Assembly: GCA_964563925.1 (NCBI GenBank)
Contig: CAZLZD010000015.1
Span: forward strand, 22,488 to 86,487
Origin: JAUILA01 sp964563925
Lineage (GTDB): Bacteria > Bacteroidota > Bacteroidia > Cytophagales > Cyclobacteriaceae
DNA length: 64,000 nucleotides
Direction of reading: 5' to 3'
Positions within the stretch are counted from its first letter, which is position 1. Each line of letters starts with the position of its first letter. Below the pieces are notes generated by a model. The model saw nothing but the letters and a program-made list of their open reading frames with translations, did no database searches and had not been told where the DNA came from. This document shows positions 8,549 to 16,478 of this stretch, in pieces. The translations under genes and the position numbers were made by a program.

Positions 8549-11232
8549 GACTGGACAGCGATCATATTGCCTATATCGAACGGGACATTTCCTACCGGGG
8601 AATTGTGGATGAGGAGTTGGGTGAGGAACTGGTGGATCACATCTGCGAAATGGTCTCACAGAAGATGGCAAGGGGCATGCGGTTCATTGAGGCGTACGAT
8701 GAGGCCATCGCCGATTTCGGTAGCACACAGTCCCTGCAGCGCATTCAGGTGGAAAAAATCAAAACATCCTATAACAACACACGTATCATGGTCAGAAATT
8801 ATTTTAAGGTCGCCCTGAGGAATCTCCAAAAGCACAGGTTTTATTCGGTCATCAACGTCGCCGGTCTCAGTATCGGTGTGGCATGCAGCCTGATGATCCT
8901 GCTTTATGTTGCCAACGAAAGAAGCTATGACTCCTTCCATGAAGATGCGGCACAAATGTACCGCCTCACCCAGGAAGGACGGTTTGGGGAGAATGAGTAT
9001 AATTTTCCCACGAGTCCGGCCCCCTTTGCCGGGGCACTGATTTCGGATATTCCGGAAGTAACCGATGCAGTCAGGCTACGGGGACGTGGCTCTTACATTG
9101 TGAGCAATCCGGAGACCGGAGAATATTACAAGGAAGGCAGCGTCATATACGCTGACCCTAATTTCTTCGAGTTTTTCTCGTTTCCGCTGATTGAAGGTCA
9201 GCCGGAAACCATCCTGGAAAGTGCCGATGCGCTGGCCATAAGCGAATCAGCGGCACAACGATACTTTGGTAATGAATCCGCCATAGGGAAGCGGCTTGTT
9301 CTGGACGGGGATGAGGAGTTTATTGTCCGTGGCGTCTTCCGGGACATGCCGGCCAATTCGCATATCCAGCAGGACCTGATCATGTCGATGGTAGGGTTCG
9401 CCGAGGCTGACAACGTCATGTGGGTCAGCAATAATTTTTACACCTACGTGAAACTCCGGAAAGATGCCAGGCTTGACGAAGTAAAGAAAAAAGTCGCTTC
9501 CATGCAAGAGGGGTATTTACGGCCGCAGGTAGAACAGTTTACCGGAAATTCTTTCGAAAATTTCCTTGCACAGGGCAATTACCTCCAAACCAACTGGCAA
9601 CCGATGCAGGAGGTGTACCTGACTTCCAATTTTACATTTGATGTGGGCACTATGGGTAATGGAGAATATATTTCCCTGTTCACCGCCATTTCCATCTTTA
9701 TTATGGTCCTGGCCTGCATAAACTTCATGAACCTGGCCACGGCCCGCTCTACCACCCGCGCCAAGGAGGTGGGCGTCCGAAAAGTCCTGGGCTCGTTGCG
9801 GGCCCACCTGATCAGGCAGTTCCTTATGGAATCCATCCTGATGAGCCTGATGGCTTTTGCCATAGGAATCCTGGTGGTGACGCTGGCCCTGCCGTTCTTC
9901 AATCAGCTGGCCGGAAAGGCCCTCATACTGCCGTGGAGCCCGGGGTTTGTCGGCATTTTACTGGCTGCTTCAATCGGTATCGGCATTTTGGCTGGACTGT
10001 ATCCTGCGCTGTTTCTCAGTTCGTTCAGGCCCGCCAATATTCTTAAAGGCAAACTGGGTATTTCCGGTCACGGCTGGGTCCGTAATGCGCTGGTAGTCTT
10101 CCAGTTCTTTATCAGCATCATTCTTATTACCGGCACCATTGCCATCAACCGCCAGCTTAATTATATCCAGGCACGGAAAATCGGGTTCGAAAAGGACCAG
10201 GTCATACTGATCAAGGATGCATATATGCTGGAAGACCAGAGCCAGTCATTCAAGGAGGAAGTAGAACAGTTATCCAATGTGGAATCGGTCTCCTACAGTG
10301 GTTATCTCCCGGTCTCGGGCTATAACCGGTCCGACAATACATTCTGGAAGGAAGGGGCCGAACCAACTGAGAATAACCTGGTTTCCACCCAGCGCTGGAT
10401 GGTGGACGAGGATTACCTGACCACCATGAAGCTGAACCTGATCAGCGGACGGAACCTGGATGAAGAGCTCGCATCGGATTCAAATGCCGTAATTCTGAAT
10501 GAGACTGCTTTTCGCCGTTTCGGACTGGTCAAGGGCGAGGACAACTGGATACAAACCTTTGGGTATGACCCCGCCACCGGGGCAACGCTTCCGGACGTCG
10601 TCCTGAATTTCAAAGTAATCGGCGTGGTTGAGGACTTTCATTACGAGTCCATGAAGGAAAAAGTCGGTCCGCTGGGCCTGTTTCTTGGCCCGTCACGAAG
10701 CATTATGTCAGTGAGGGTTAAGACGGCTGATTTCCAGGAAAATGTGGATCAAATTCAATCTGTCTGGGATGACCTCGCAGGCGGTCTGCCATTCTCGTAC
10801 AATTTCCTCGATGAAGAATTCGGCAGAATGTACAGATCGGAGTCACGGCTGGCCCAAATCCTGACCCTGTTTGCCGGACTTGCCATATTGATAGGATGCC
10901 TTGGATTGTTCGGGCTCGCCTCGTACATGGCAGAACGGCGCACCAAGGAGATCGGCATTCGCAAGGTGATGGGTGCCTCGGTCAACAGCATCGTGTTACT
11001 GCTTTCAAAGCATTTTTCACTTCTGCTGCTGATCTCATTTCTTATGGCCACCCCGCTGGCATGGTGGGCAATTTCGGAATGGCTTGCAGGGTATAATTAC
11101 AGAGTCGAAATTGGCGCGGGCATTTTCCTTATCGCCGGGCTGGTGGCCTTTGCCATAGCCGGGCTCACGGTGGCCTATCAATCCATAAAAGCAGCCATGT
11201 CCAACCCGGTAAATTCACTGAGGAATGAATGA
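8545..11232 (+). CDS. FtsX/MacB-type ABC transporter permease with N-terminal prefix domain
   Basis: The protein has 895 residues and begins at a TTG whose last two bases belong to the padR TGA. Residues 1 to about 75 are a soluble helical prefix (VDEELGEELVDHICEMVSQ) seen on PadR-linked permeases. Then come a helix at about 95 to 120, a large extracytoplasmic domain, and an FtsX block of three helices with the RAKEVGVRKVLGS loop near residue 410. A second extracytoplasmic domain and a second FtsX block follow (RTKEIGIRKVMGASVNSIV near 800). This is the complete counterpart of the truncated gene at 1-2305. No ATPase gene is adjacent, as usual for this group. Substrate unknown. Confidence 0.9.
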   Translation: MRLDSDHIAYIERDISYRGIVDEELGEELVDHICEMVSQKMARGMRFIEAYDEAIADFGSTQSLQRIQVEKIKTSYNNTRIMVRNYFKVALRNLQKHRFYSVINVAGLSIGVACSLMILLYVANERSYDSFHEDAAQMYRLTQEGRFGENEYNFPTSPAPFAGALISDIPEVTDAVRLRGRGSYIVSNPETGEYYKEGSVIYADPNFFEFFSFPLIEGQPETILESADALAISESAAQRYFGNESAIGKRLVLDGDEEFIVRGVFRDMPANSHIQQDLIMSMVGFAEADNVMWVSNNFYTYVKLRKDARLDEVKKKVASMQEGYLRPQVEQFTGNSFENFLAQGNYLQTNWQPMQEVYLTSNFTFDVGTMGNGEYISLFTAISIFIMVLACINFMNLATARSTTRAKEVGVRKVLGSLRAHLIRQFLMESILMSLMAFAIGILVVTLALPFFNQLAGKALILPWSPGFVGILLAASIGIGILAGLYPALFLSSFRPANILKGKLGISGHGWVRNALVVFQFFISIILITGTIAINRQLNYIQARKIGFEKDQVILIKDAYMLEDQSQSFKEEVEQLSNVESVSYSGYLPVSGYNRSDNTFWKEGAEPTENNLVSTQRWMVDEDYLTTMKLNLISGRNLDEELASDSNAVILNETAFRRFGLVKGEDNWIQTFGYDPATGATLPDVVLNFKVIGVVEDFHYESMKEKVGPLGLFLGPSRSIMSVRVKTADFQENVDQIQSVWDDLAGGLPFSYNFLDEEFGRMYRSESRLAQILTLFAGLAILIGCLGLFGLASYMAERRTKEIGIRKVMGASVNSIVLLLSKHFSLLLLISFLMATPLAWWAISEWLAGYNYRVEIGAGIFLIAGLVAFAIAGLTVAYQSIKAAMSNPVNSLRNE

Positions 11233-11234
11233 GA

Positions 11235-12422
11235 TTAATAATACCGGCCCATCAGCGGATGTTCCACGATCATCTTGCGCATTTCAAGCGGATTGATGGT
11301 TCCCTGGGTCCGGTAGATGATAGTCCCCCCGGGCTCAATGAGCATGGTGTACGGCAGTGCGCCGTCCCATTCCGGGTCAATGGCTTCGATCAGTGCGTAA
11401 CTGTCATCCCCTGAAAAGATGTAATTAGTAAGGGCCGAATGTTTCTTTTTAAGAAAACTATGAGCTGACTCCCGCGCCTCGGATTTATCGGCACTCACCG
11501 AAATAAATTCAAAATTACGCGCGCCGTACATGCGCTGCATTTCCACGAATTCAGGGTATTCGATGATACACGGACCGCACCAGGTGGCCCAGACGTTAAC
11601 CAGGCGAAGGTTATCCGAATCATTCTCCAGTAATTGAGCAATACCGGACTCATCAATATCTTCAAGGGTCACTTCACTTGACTCCCATTCTCCATACACC
11701 CGCTCTTTAAGATCGTCTTTCCACGCCCACTTGATTGAACACCCAAAGGTCTTCGTCTTAGGTTCTTCGATTTCCCGGCCGGCCAGTACATCATCAATGG
11801 CGGCTCGGAGATCGTCAGCCCGGGCAGTGCCCGGTTTCTCGGACCCATCCAGCCGCCCGGTGTAGCGCAGGGTACGTTCGGGCCCAAAAAGGAATGCATG
11901 CGGTGTGGCCACCGGTCCGTATTTCATGGAAACCGAATGGTTATCTCCATCGTACAGGTAGGGAAAGTTAAAGTTCATGTCCTCTGCCCGTATGATCATT
12001 TCCTTGTAGGTATCTCCCAGGTCAGAATATCCCAGCTCATCAAACAGCAAACCGATGGGGCTGTTTGGTGAAATGGCCACCACCGCCACACCTTTATCTT
12101 TATAATCGTCTGTTAAATCAATAATACGCTGTTCGTATGCCTGGGCGGTCGGACAGTGATTACAGGTGAATAGTATGACCAGTGCTTCTGCCTCACTGAA
12201 ATCCCCGAGAGAATAAAATTTCCCGTCCACGCCCGGCAGGTTAAAATCCGGTGCCTTCATGCCCGGCTCAAGCGTTACAATTTCCTGTTCTGCCACCGGC
12301 TGAGGATCGGCAACAAATTGTGCCTGCACCTCCGCAGCACTTTGCTGCGTTCCAGACCCTTCCCGGCCCTCACAGGCGCCGAGTAAAACCAAAGCACATA
12401 TCAGGAATTTGCGGGGTACCAT
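11235..12422 (-). CDS. Lipoprotein with two thioredoxin-like redoxin domains
   Basis: About 395 residues. A lipobox (LLGAC) near residue 18 anchors it in the envelope. The first domain (about 50 to 215) is an AhpC/TSA-type redoxin with a CNHC pair near residues 88-91. The second (about 245 to 395) is TlpA/ResA-like with WATWCGPC near 280. Two complete dithiol-disulfide domains in one chain suggest electron relay or dual substrate use in thiol management of exported proteins. The start is either ATG at 12422, forming TGATG with the upstream GH20 stop, or GTG at 12425. The coupling to GH20 looks operonic rather than functional. Confidence 0.85.
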   Translation of the reverse strand: MVPRKFLICALVLLGACEGREGSGTQQSAAEVQAQFVADPQPVAEQEIVTLEPGMKAPDFNLPGVDGKFYSLGDFSEAEALVILFTCNHCPTAQAYEQRIIDLTDDYKDKGVAVVAISPNSPIGLLFDELGYSDLGDTYKEMIIRAEDMNFNFPYLYDGDNHSVSMKYGPVATPHAFLFGPERTLRYTGRLDGSEKPGTARADDLRAAIDDVLAGREIEEPKTKTFGCSIKWAWKDDLKERVYGEWESSEVTLEDIDESGIAQLLENDSDNLRLVNVWATWCGPCIIEYPEFVEMQRMYGARNFEFISVSADKSEARESAHSFLKKKHSALTNYIFSGDDSYALIEAIDPEWDGALPYTMLIEPGGTIIYRTQGTINPLEMRKMIVEHPLMGRYY

Positions 12423-13981
12423 CACATAGGTTGCTCAGGCCAGTCAATTTCAGGTGCACGGTAAAAATCAATGTCCATGGCTTCCATAATGGCGGTATGC
12501 TCAATGAGCCGCCGCTTATAATCTTCCCAGTTCCGGTTCTCTGCCGGGGTCCAGCCTATCTCTGAGTACCCCAGCAGACGTGGGAATATCAGGTACTCAG
12601 CTTCATCCAGGTCAGAGACCGTCTCGGACCATAGCGGCGCCTCAATACCGAGGATATGTTCATTACTGATTTCGCTGGTCACCTGGTCTGCCGACCACAT
12701 ATAGGCCGAATCAACGGGAATATACGCCGCCCAGTGCAGGCCATATTCAGAGGTGGAATCGTATTGCATGTCCAGATATATTTTCCAGGCCGGTGACATT
12801 AATACCTTTGCTCCTTTTTCAATTGCCCGCAAGGCATTCTCCGTTTCCGCCCAGTACTGAACGACGGTACCTTCGGCAAGCTCTGCGTGTGAAATTTCAT
12901 CCCAGCCGATGACGGTCTTACCATGGCTGGCCACGATTTCCTGGGCCCGGTTTATAAATGGGATATAATCCTCCATGGGGGTAACATGCGATTCATCCCC
13001 GCCAATATGAAAATACGGACCGGGTGTCATTTCTGAAATCTCACGGACCACGTCATTCACAAACTCATAGGTCACATCCTTGTCAATGCACAGTGTACTG
13101 AATCCTACGCGTGTGCCTGTATATAATTCGGTTGCCTTTCCGTCACAATTAAGTTCGGGATAAGAAGCAAGCGCCGCATTGGTATGACCGGGCATATCAA
13201 TTTCCGGAACGATGGTAATAAAATGTTCCTGCGCGTAGGCCACTATATCCTTATATTCCTCCTGGGTATAAAAACCCCCGGGTCCTCCCCCCACCTCCGT
13301 ACTGCCTCCGACCTCAGTCAGTTTAGGCCAGCTCTTGATCTCAATCCTCCACCCCTGATCATCCGATAGGTGAAGATGCAGGTGGTTGAATTTATAAAAG
13401 GCCAGGTAATCAATCAGGCGCTTCACCTCCTCCACGGTAAAAAAATGCCGGGCGACATCCAGCATATTTCCGCGGTATCCGTATTCGGGCGTATCACGAA
13501 TTGCTCCGGTAGGAAAGTAGGTATATTTCTCATCCACCACAATAGCCTGTTTTAGCGTCTGGACTGCATAGAACAAGCCGGCCGGACCACTGGCAGTAAC
13601 CTTCAGCTGCTCGGGCCCGATTTCCATCATGTATCCTTCTTCACCCAGCTCCGCGGCCTCATCCAGATTCAGATATATCCCTGACTCTTCTTCATCTTCG
13701 GGCTCTGACACCTGTGGTTCGGCTCCCGTATGCCCGGCGAGAAAGGCCTGCAGGGTGCCTGCAATTCGTTCCATGTCTTCACCTGCCGGAGCATAAATAC
13801 GGACAGATTCATCAAGGAAAAATGCATCTCCCGAGGCAGTGATAGTCGGTGGCAGGGGAATAATCGGCGCCGCGGCCAGGTTGGAAGGGGACTCAAGTAC
13901 AGGCCGGGGTTCTCCGCATGCACCCAGGATCAGCATCGCTCCGATCCAAACAAGGCATGAAGGTTGAAGGAAATATCGCAT
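12422..13981 (-). CDS. Beta-N-acetylhexosaminidase, glycoside hydrolase family 20, lipoprotein
   Basis: A protein of 519 residues with lipobox ILGAC near residue 21. Residues 30 to 150 form the GH20b non-catalytic domain and the rest is the GH20 barrel. Landmarks are YRGNMLDVARHFF, FNHLHLHLSDDQGWRIEIKS, EIDMPGHTNAAL and the catalytic Asp-Glu in HIGGDES near residue 326, used in substrate-assisted cleavage of terminal GlcNAc or GalNAc. The late WSE motif is also present. It would act at the cell surface or in the periplasm on chitin fragments, glycoproteins or peptidoglycan sugars. It is first in a two-gene unit with the redoxin lipoprotein. Confidence 0.95.
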   Translation of the reverse strand: MRYFLQPSCLVWIGAMLILGACGEPRPVLESPSNLAAAPIIPLPPTITASGDAFFLDESVRIYAPAGEDMERIAGTLQAFLAGHTGAEPQVSEPEDEEESGIYLNLDEAAELGEEGYMMEIGPEQLKVTASGPAGLFYAVQTLKQAIVVDEKYTYFPTGAIRDTPEYGYRGNMLDVARHFFTVEEVKRLIDYLAFYKFNHLHLHLSDDQGWRIEIKSWPKLTEVGGSTEVGGGPGGFYTQEEYKDIVAYAQEHFITIVPEIDMPGHTNAALASYPELNCDGKATELYTGTRVGFSTLCIDKDVTYEFVNDVVREISEMTPGPYFHIGGDESHVTPMEDYIPFINRAQEIVASHGKTVIGWDEISHAELAEGTVVQYWAETENALRAIEKGAKVLMSPAWKIYLDMQYDSTSEYGLHWAAYIPVDSAYMWSADQVTSEISNEHILGIEAPLWSETVSDLDEAEYLIFPRLLGYSEIGWTPAENRNWEDYKRRLIEHTAIMEAMDIDFYRAPEIDWPEQPM

Positions 13982-14178
13982 AGGAATATTCAGAATTTGG
14001 TTACAGGGATCAATTTAGAAAAAAAGCCGGACTATCAAGAACGTATACAGGGAACTATTCGCTCACCTAATACTTTAACCGGAGAAGTGTTTTTCCCTAT
14101 TTCTCAGAGGAGAAGACACAATATCACCTCAGGACCAAAGGATTTTTCTTTCTGACACCCTTTCACTTAATCATCAGA

Positions 14179-14448
14179 ATGTGTATGTTAGATTCCATGA
14201 TGTGGGAAGAATTCATTGAATTACCCTTCAGGGAAAAGATCAGGGAATTGTATGAGGAAGGCAATTTTATCATGTCAATCCGGTATTACGGGTACAAAAT
14301 AAACCTCTACCTGTATAAAGGACAGTATGTGGAGGTCTTTTATAATCACAAGCTGGACCTGATCGAACGGATCGAACCGCTGGTGGGCAGCCCCACACGA
14401 ATGAAATTTTACTCTGATCAGATTAAATTGCCGCAAGACATTACATGA
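14179..14448 (+). CDS. Small conserved-looking protein of unknown function
   Basis: 89 residues, acidic at the N-terminus (WEEFIELPFREKIRELYEEG), then a beta-rich core (MSIRYYGYKINLYLYKGQYVEVFYNH) and an EPLVGSP turn. There is no signal peptide or membrane segment. Protein-like composition and a compact fold pattern support a real gene. The exact start is uncertain among four nearby Met codons. Its TGA abuts the stop of the convergent gene with no spacer (TGATCA). Function unknown. Confidence 0.65.
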   Translation: MCMLDSMMWEEFIELPFREKIRELYEEGNFIMSIRYYGYKINLYLYKGQYVEVFYNHKLDLIERIEPLVGSPTRMKFYSDQIKLPQDIT

Positions 14449-14925
14449 TCAATCTTCATGTACAGTCAGTTTTTTATCCAGCGCAAGGATCTGACCTTCG
14501 GTGAGCAGGGTAAAAGGAAGGTACATTTTTGTGTATTTGGCAATCTCAAGGATATAATAGCTTTTCCTTTTCAGAATGCGGCGAATCGAATTAAGCTGAA
14601 TTTCCGATTCCGATACGTCATCCACGAGCCGTAATACATCCTCCCCTACTTCAATATTGACCTGGATGGTGCGAAAATTGTCTTCACGGAAAAATATCCA
14701 TAACCAGGGTTTCAGGCAGTAATACAAGCCGTAAAAAATACATATGCCGGCATAGGCGACACCTGCGCGTGAAACCGGGGTCACCCAGAGGGTTATTCCC
14801 GCGGCAAGAAGAATCTGTCCACCCGCAATCCGGATCGTATTTACGATTCCTGAATTACCAAAGTAGTATTCATTCAGGAACATCCTGATTCTACGGGACC
14901 GTTCAAGGGTTTTAAAGTAAGCCAT
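14449..14925 (-). CDS. Membrane protein of unknown function
   Basis: 158 residues. The N-terminus is basic (RSRRIRMFLNEYYFG), followed by two membrane helices (IRIAGGQILLAAGITLWV and GVAYAGICIFYGLYYCLK) and a soluble beta-rich C-terminal domain of about 80 residues containing SEIQLNSIRRILKRKSYYIL. The layout resembles YcxB-type small membrane proteins, whose C-terminal domain looks PH-like, but I cannot confirm the family. Single gene, convergent and abutting with 14179-14448. Confidence 0.65.
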   Translation of the reverse strand: MAYFKTLERSRRIRMFLNEYYFGNSGIVNTIRIAGGQILLAAGITLWVTPVSRAGVAYAGICIFYGLYYCLKPWLWIFFREDNFRTIQVNIEVGEDVLRLVDDVSESEIQLNSIRRILKRKSYYILEIAKYTKMYLPFTLLTEGQILALDKKLTVHED

Positions 14926-14961
14926 AGTTTAAAAAGTAAAAGACAACGCACCAGGGGAATG

Positions 14962-15441
14962 TTAGTCCCCGTTCTTACTTAAAAATTTTTCCATATTCCC
15001 TTTTTTCTCCTGTTTAATCAATTTTTCTAAGTAGCGGTCATAATTAAGACCCTCACGGTTGGCAGAATAAAATTTCACTACCGCGCGCATACCTTCAATA
15101 TGTGCTTCAATGGATGGGTACTCTTCCCCGCTTTCCAGGGAGTATCTGACCCAGCCACCCACGTACACCGGCAGCAGGTCCGGGTTGTTTGTGGCCATAT
15201 CCACAATCCCTGGCCTTAATTCGACATGTACATTCGGACTCCTGCTGATCCATTGCAACAAATACGCATTCACAGTTCTTCTGGAATCCAGTGACTGGGA
15301 TATCGGGGTTTCCTGGAGCCATTCAATGCAAGCGAGGACCTCCTCATTTCCGGTCCCACCTTCCGGCAAAGGCGCGGGGTGATTCTGGGAGAATGACAGC
15401 GCGGACATGCCGGAAAAAAGAAATATGAAGAACGCTTTCAT
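14962..15441 (-). CDS. Exported protein of unknown function
   Basis: 159 residues from MKAFFIFLFSGMSALS; a start five codons upstream is also possible. A signal peptide ends near ALSFS-Q, so the mature protein would begin QNHPAPL. The rest is helical and soluble (ACIEWLQETPI, RPGIVDMATNNPDLLPVYVGGW, EGMRAVVKFY) with a charged C-terminal helix (LEKLIKQEKKG). No family recognised. A strong terminator lies just upstream, so it is probably a separate transcription unit from 15499-16266. Confidence 0.65.
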   Translation of the reverse strand: MKAFFIFLFSGMSALSFSQNHPAPLPEGGTGNEEVLACIEWLQETPISQSLDSRRTVNAYLLQWISRSPNVHVELRPGIVDMATNNPDLLPVYVGGWVRYSLESGEEYPSIEAHIEGMRAVVKFYSANREGLNYDRYLEKLIKQEKKGNMEKFLSKNGD

Positions 15442-15454
15442 CACAGTAAAGAGC

Positions 15455-15481
15455 AAAAAAAAGCCCCGTTGGGGCTTTTTT
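15455..15481 (-). terminator. Intrinsic terminator after the zinc-ribbon membrane protein gene
   Basis: GCCCC-GTT-GGGGC with flanking A8 and T6 tracts gives a stem of about eleven base pairs with a U-run in either direction. It sits 18 bases after the stop at 15499 on the minus strand. Confidence 0.8.
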
Positions 15482-15498
15482 CATGTGGTTATCCCTGC

Positions 15499-16266
15499 TT
15501 ACGCTGACGTAGCAGTAGTCGCCTTTCCTTCTCCGCCGTATACGGGGCTGTTAAGGGTAGCAATGTTATAATTCTTCCGCGCCTTGTATCCGCAGTACCG
15601 GCATTCGAAGTGCTTGGTAAGCTGTCCTTCCTCCGATACGGTGGGCTGGCGTACAATTTCTTCACGGTTTACCTTGAAGGTCTGGTAATTACACTCAGGA
15701 CACTGCAACGCATGCAGGTGACCTGCGTATTTCTCAATTTTGGTAAACCCGGTTTCTTCATCCACCCATACATCATAATCCACAGAATAGATCTCCTCTT
15801 CCGCCTGCATACCTTCGTCGAGGTACACATCCTCTTCCTCCTCGCTAAGCAGCTTCATGGCTTTCCCTGTTTTCGGGGAGATCCTGGGCTTATAGCGTAA
15901 CACCTCGAGTCTTTTCTCGATGTAAAAGGGGTAATAAAATTTCAGCAGGTTCTGAATGATCACATACATGATGAGGCCCATCATGATGCTCACAAATACC
16001 CGCGTAAATAACGTTAAGATCGTCAGATCCTGAATTGAGGAGTTCAGATAGAACGCCGTTCCGATAATCAGGAAAATGCCGGCGGTGAGGAGAATACTGA
16101 TCTCGCTTCGGTTAATATAATCGTATTTTGACTTTGCATCCTTCATGGATGAAAGTTTTAATAGGTGACCGAAAAAAATCAATACCGCAAGTGCCGCCAG
16201 TCCAAATGAAATTGTTTGCGCCCAGTTGTTCCAGGTCTCAAATGATTCTACTGAGAGTTCTTCCAT
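15499..16266 (-). CDS. Four-helix membrane protein with C-terminal zinc ribbon
   Basis: 255 residues. Four membrane segments lie between residues 14 and 115 (ISFGLAALAVLIFFGHLL, ISILLTAGIFLIIGTAFYL, LFTRVFVSIMMGLIMYVII and a nearby partner). An acidic linker follows (LSEEEEDVYLDEGMQAEEE). The C-terminal domain holds two Cys pairs, CPEC and CRYC, about 36 residues apart, typical of a zinc ribbon. The tail is Ala/Thr-rich. Membrane plus zinc ribbon suggests a nucleic-acid- or protein-binding regulator at the membrane, but no function can be named. Single gene ending in a strong terminator. Confidence 0.7.
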   Translation of the reverse strand: MEELSVESFETWNNWAQTISFGLAALAVLIFFGHLLKLSSMKDAKSKYDYINRSEISILLTAGIFLIIGTAFYLNSSIQDLTILTLFTRVFVSIMMGLIMYVIIQNLLKFYYPFYIEKRLEVLRYKPRISPKTGKAMKLLSEEEEDVYLDEGMQAEEEIYSVDYDVWVDEETGFTKIEKYAGHLHALQCPECNYQTFKVNREEIVRQPTVSEEGQLTKHFECRYCGYKARKNYNIATLNSPVYGGEGKATTATSA

Positions 16267-16386
16267 GGCCTGTAGATTTTAGAAGTAATTATATAGTTAG
16301 ATTAAAAAAATATACCTGCTTGCTATACAAGTTAAAAATAGTTCTCCAATTTTAATATTTATTTATACAAAAAGAAGAACCAAATC

Positions 16387-16403
16387 CATGTATAACATAC
16401 ATG
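16387..16403. promoter_or_regulatory. Perfect inverted repeat upstream of 15499-16266
   Basis: CATGTAT and ATACATG are perfect seven-base arms around AAC, within a 210-bp AT-rich non-coding stretch and 121 bases before the start of the membrane protein gene. It could be an operator. No regulator is encoded nearby. Confidence 0.3.
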
Positions 16404-16423
16404 TGATATATATACTCCTAAAT

Positions 16424-16456
16424 GAAAAAAGGAAACCACCCGGGTCTCCTTTTTTA
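16424..16456 (-). terminator. Intrinsic terminator of the rimP-nusA-infB operon
   Basis: On the minus strand GGAGACC and GGTTTCC pair (one G-U) around a five-base loop, followed by TTTTTT, 23 bases after the infB stop. On the plus strand one pair is a mismatch, so the direction fits infB. Confidence 0.75.
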
Positions 16457-16478
16457 TTAAAAAAATTCTGAATCGATT

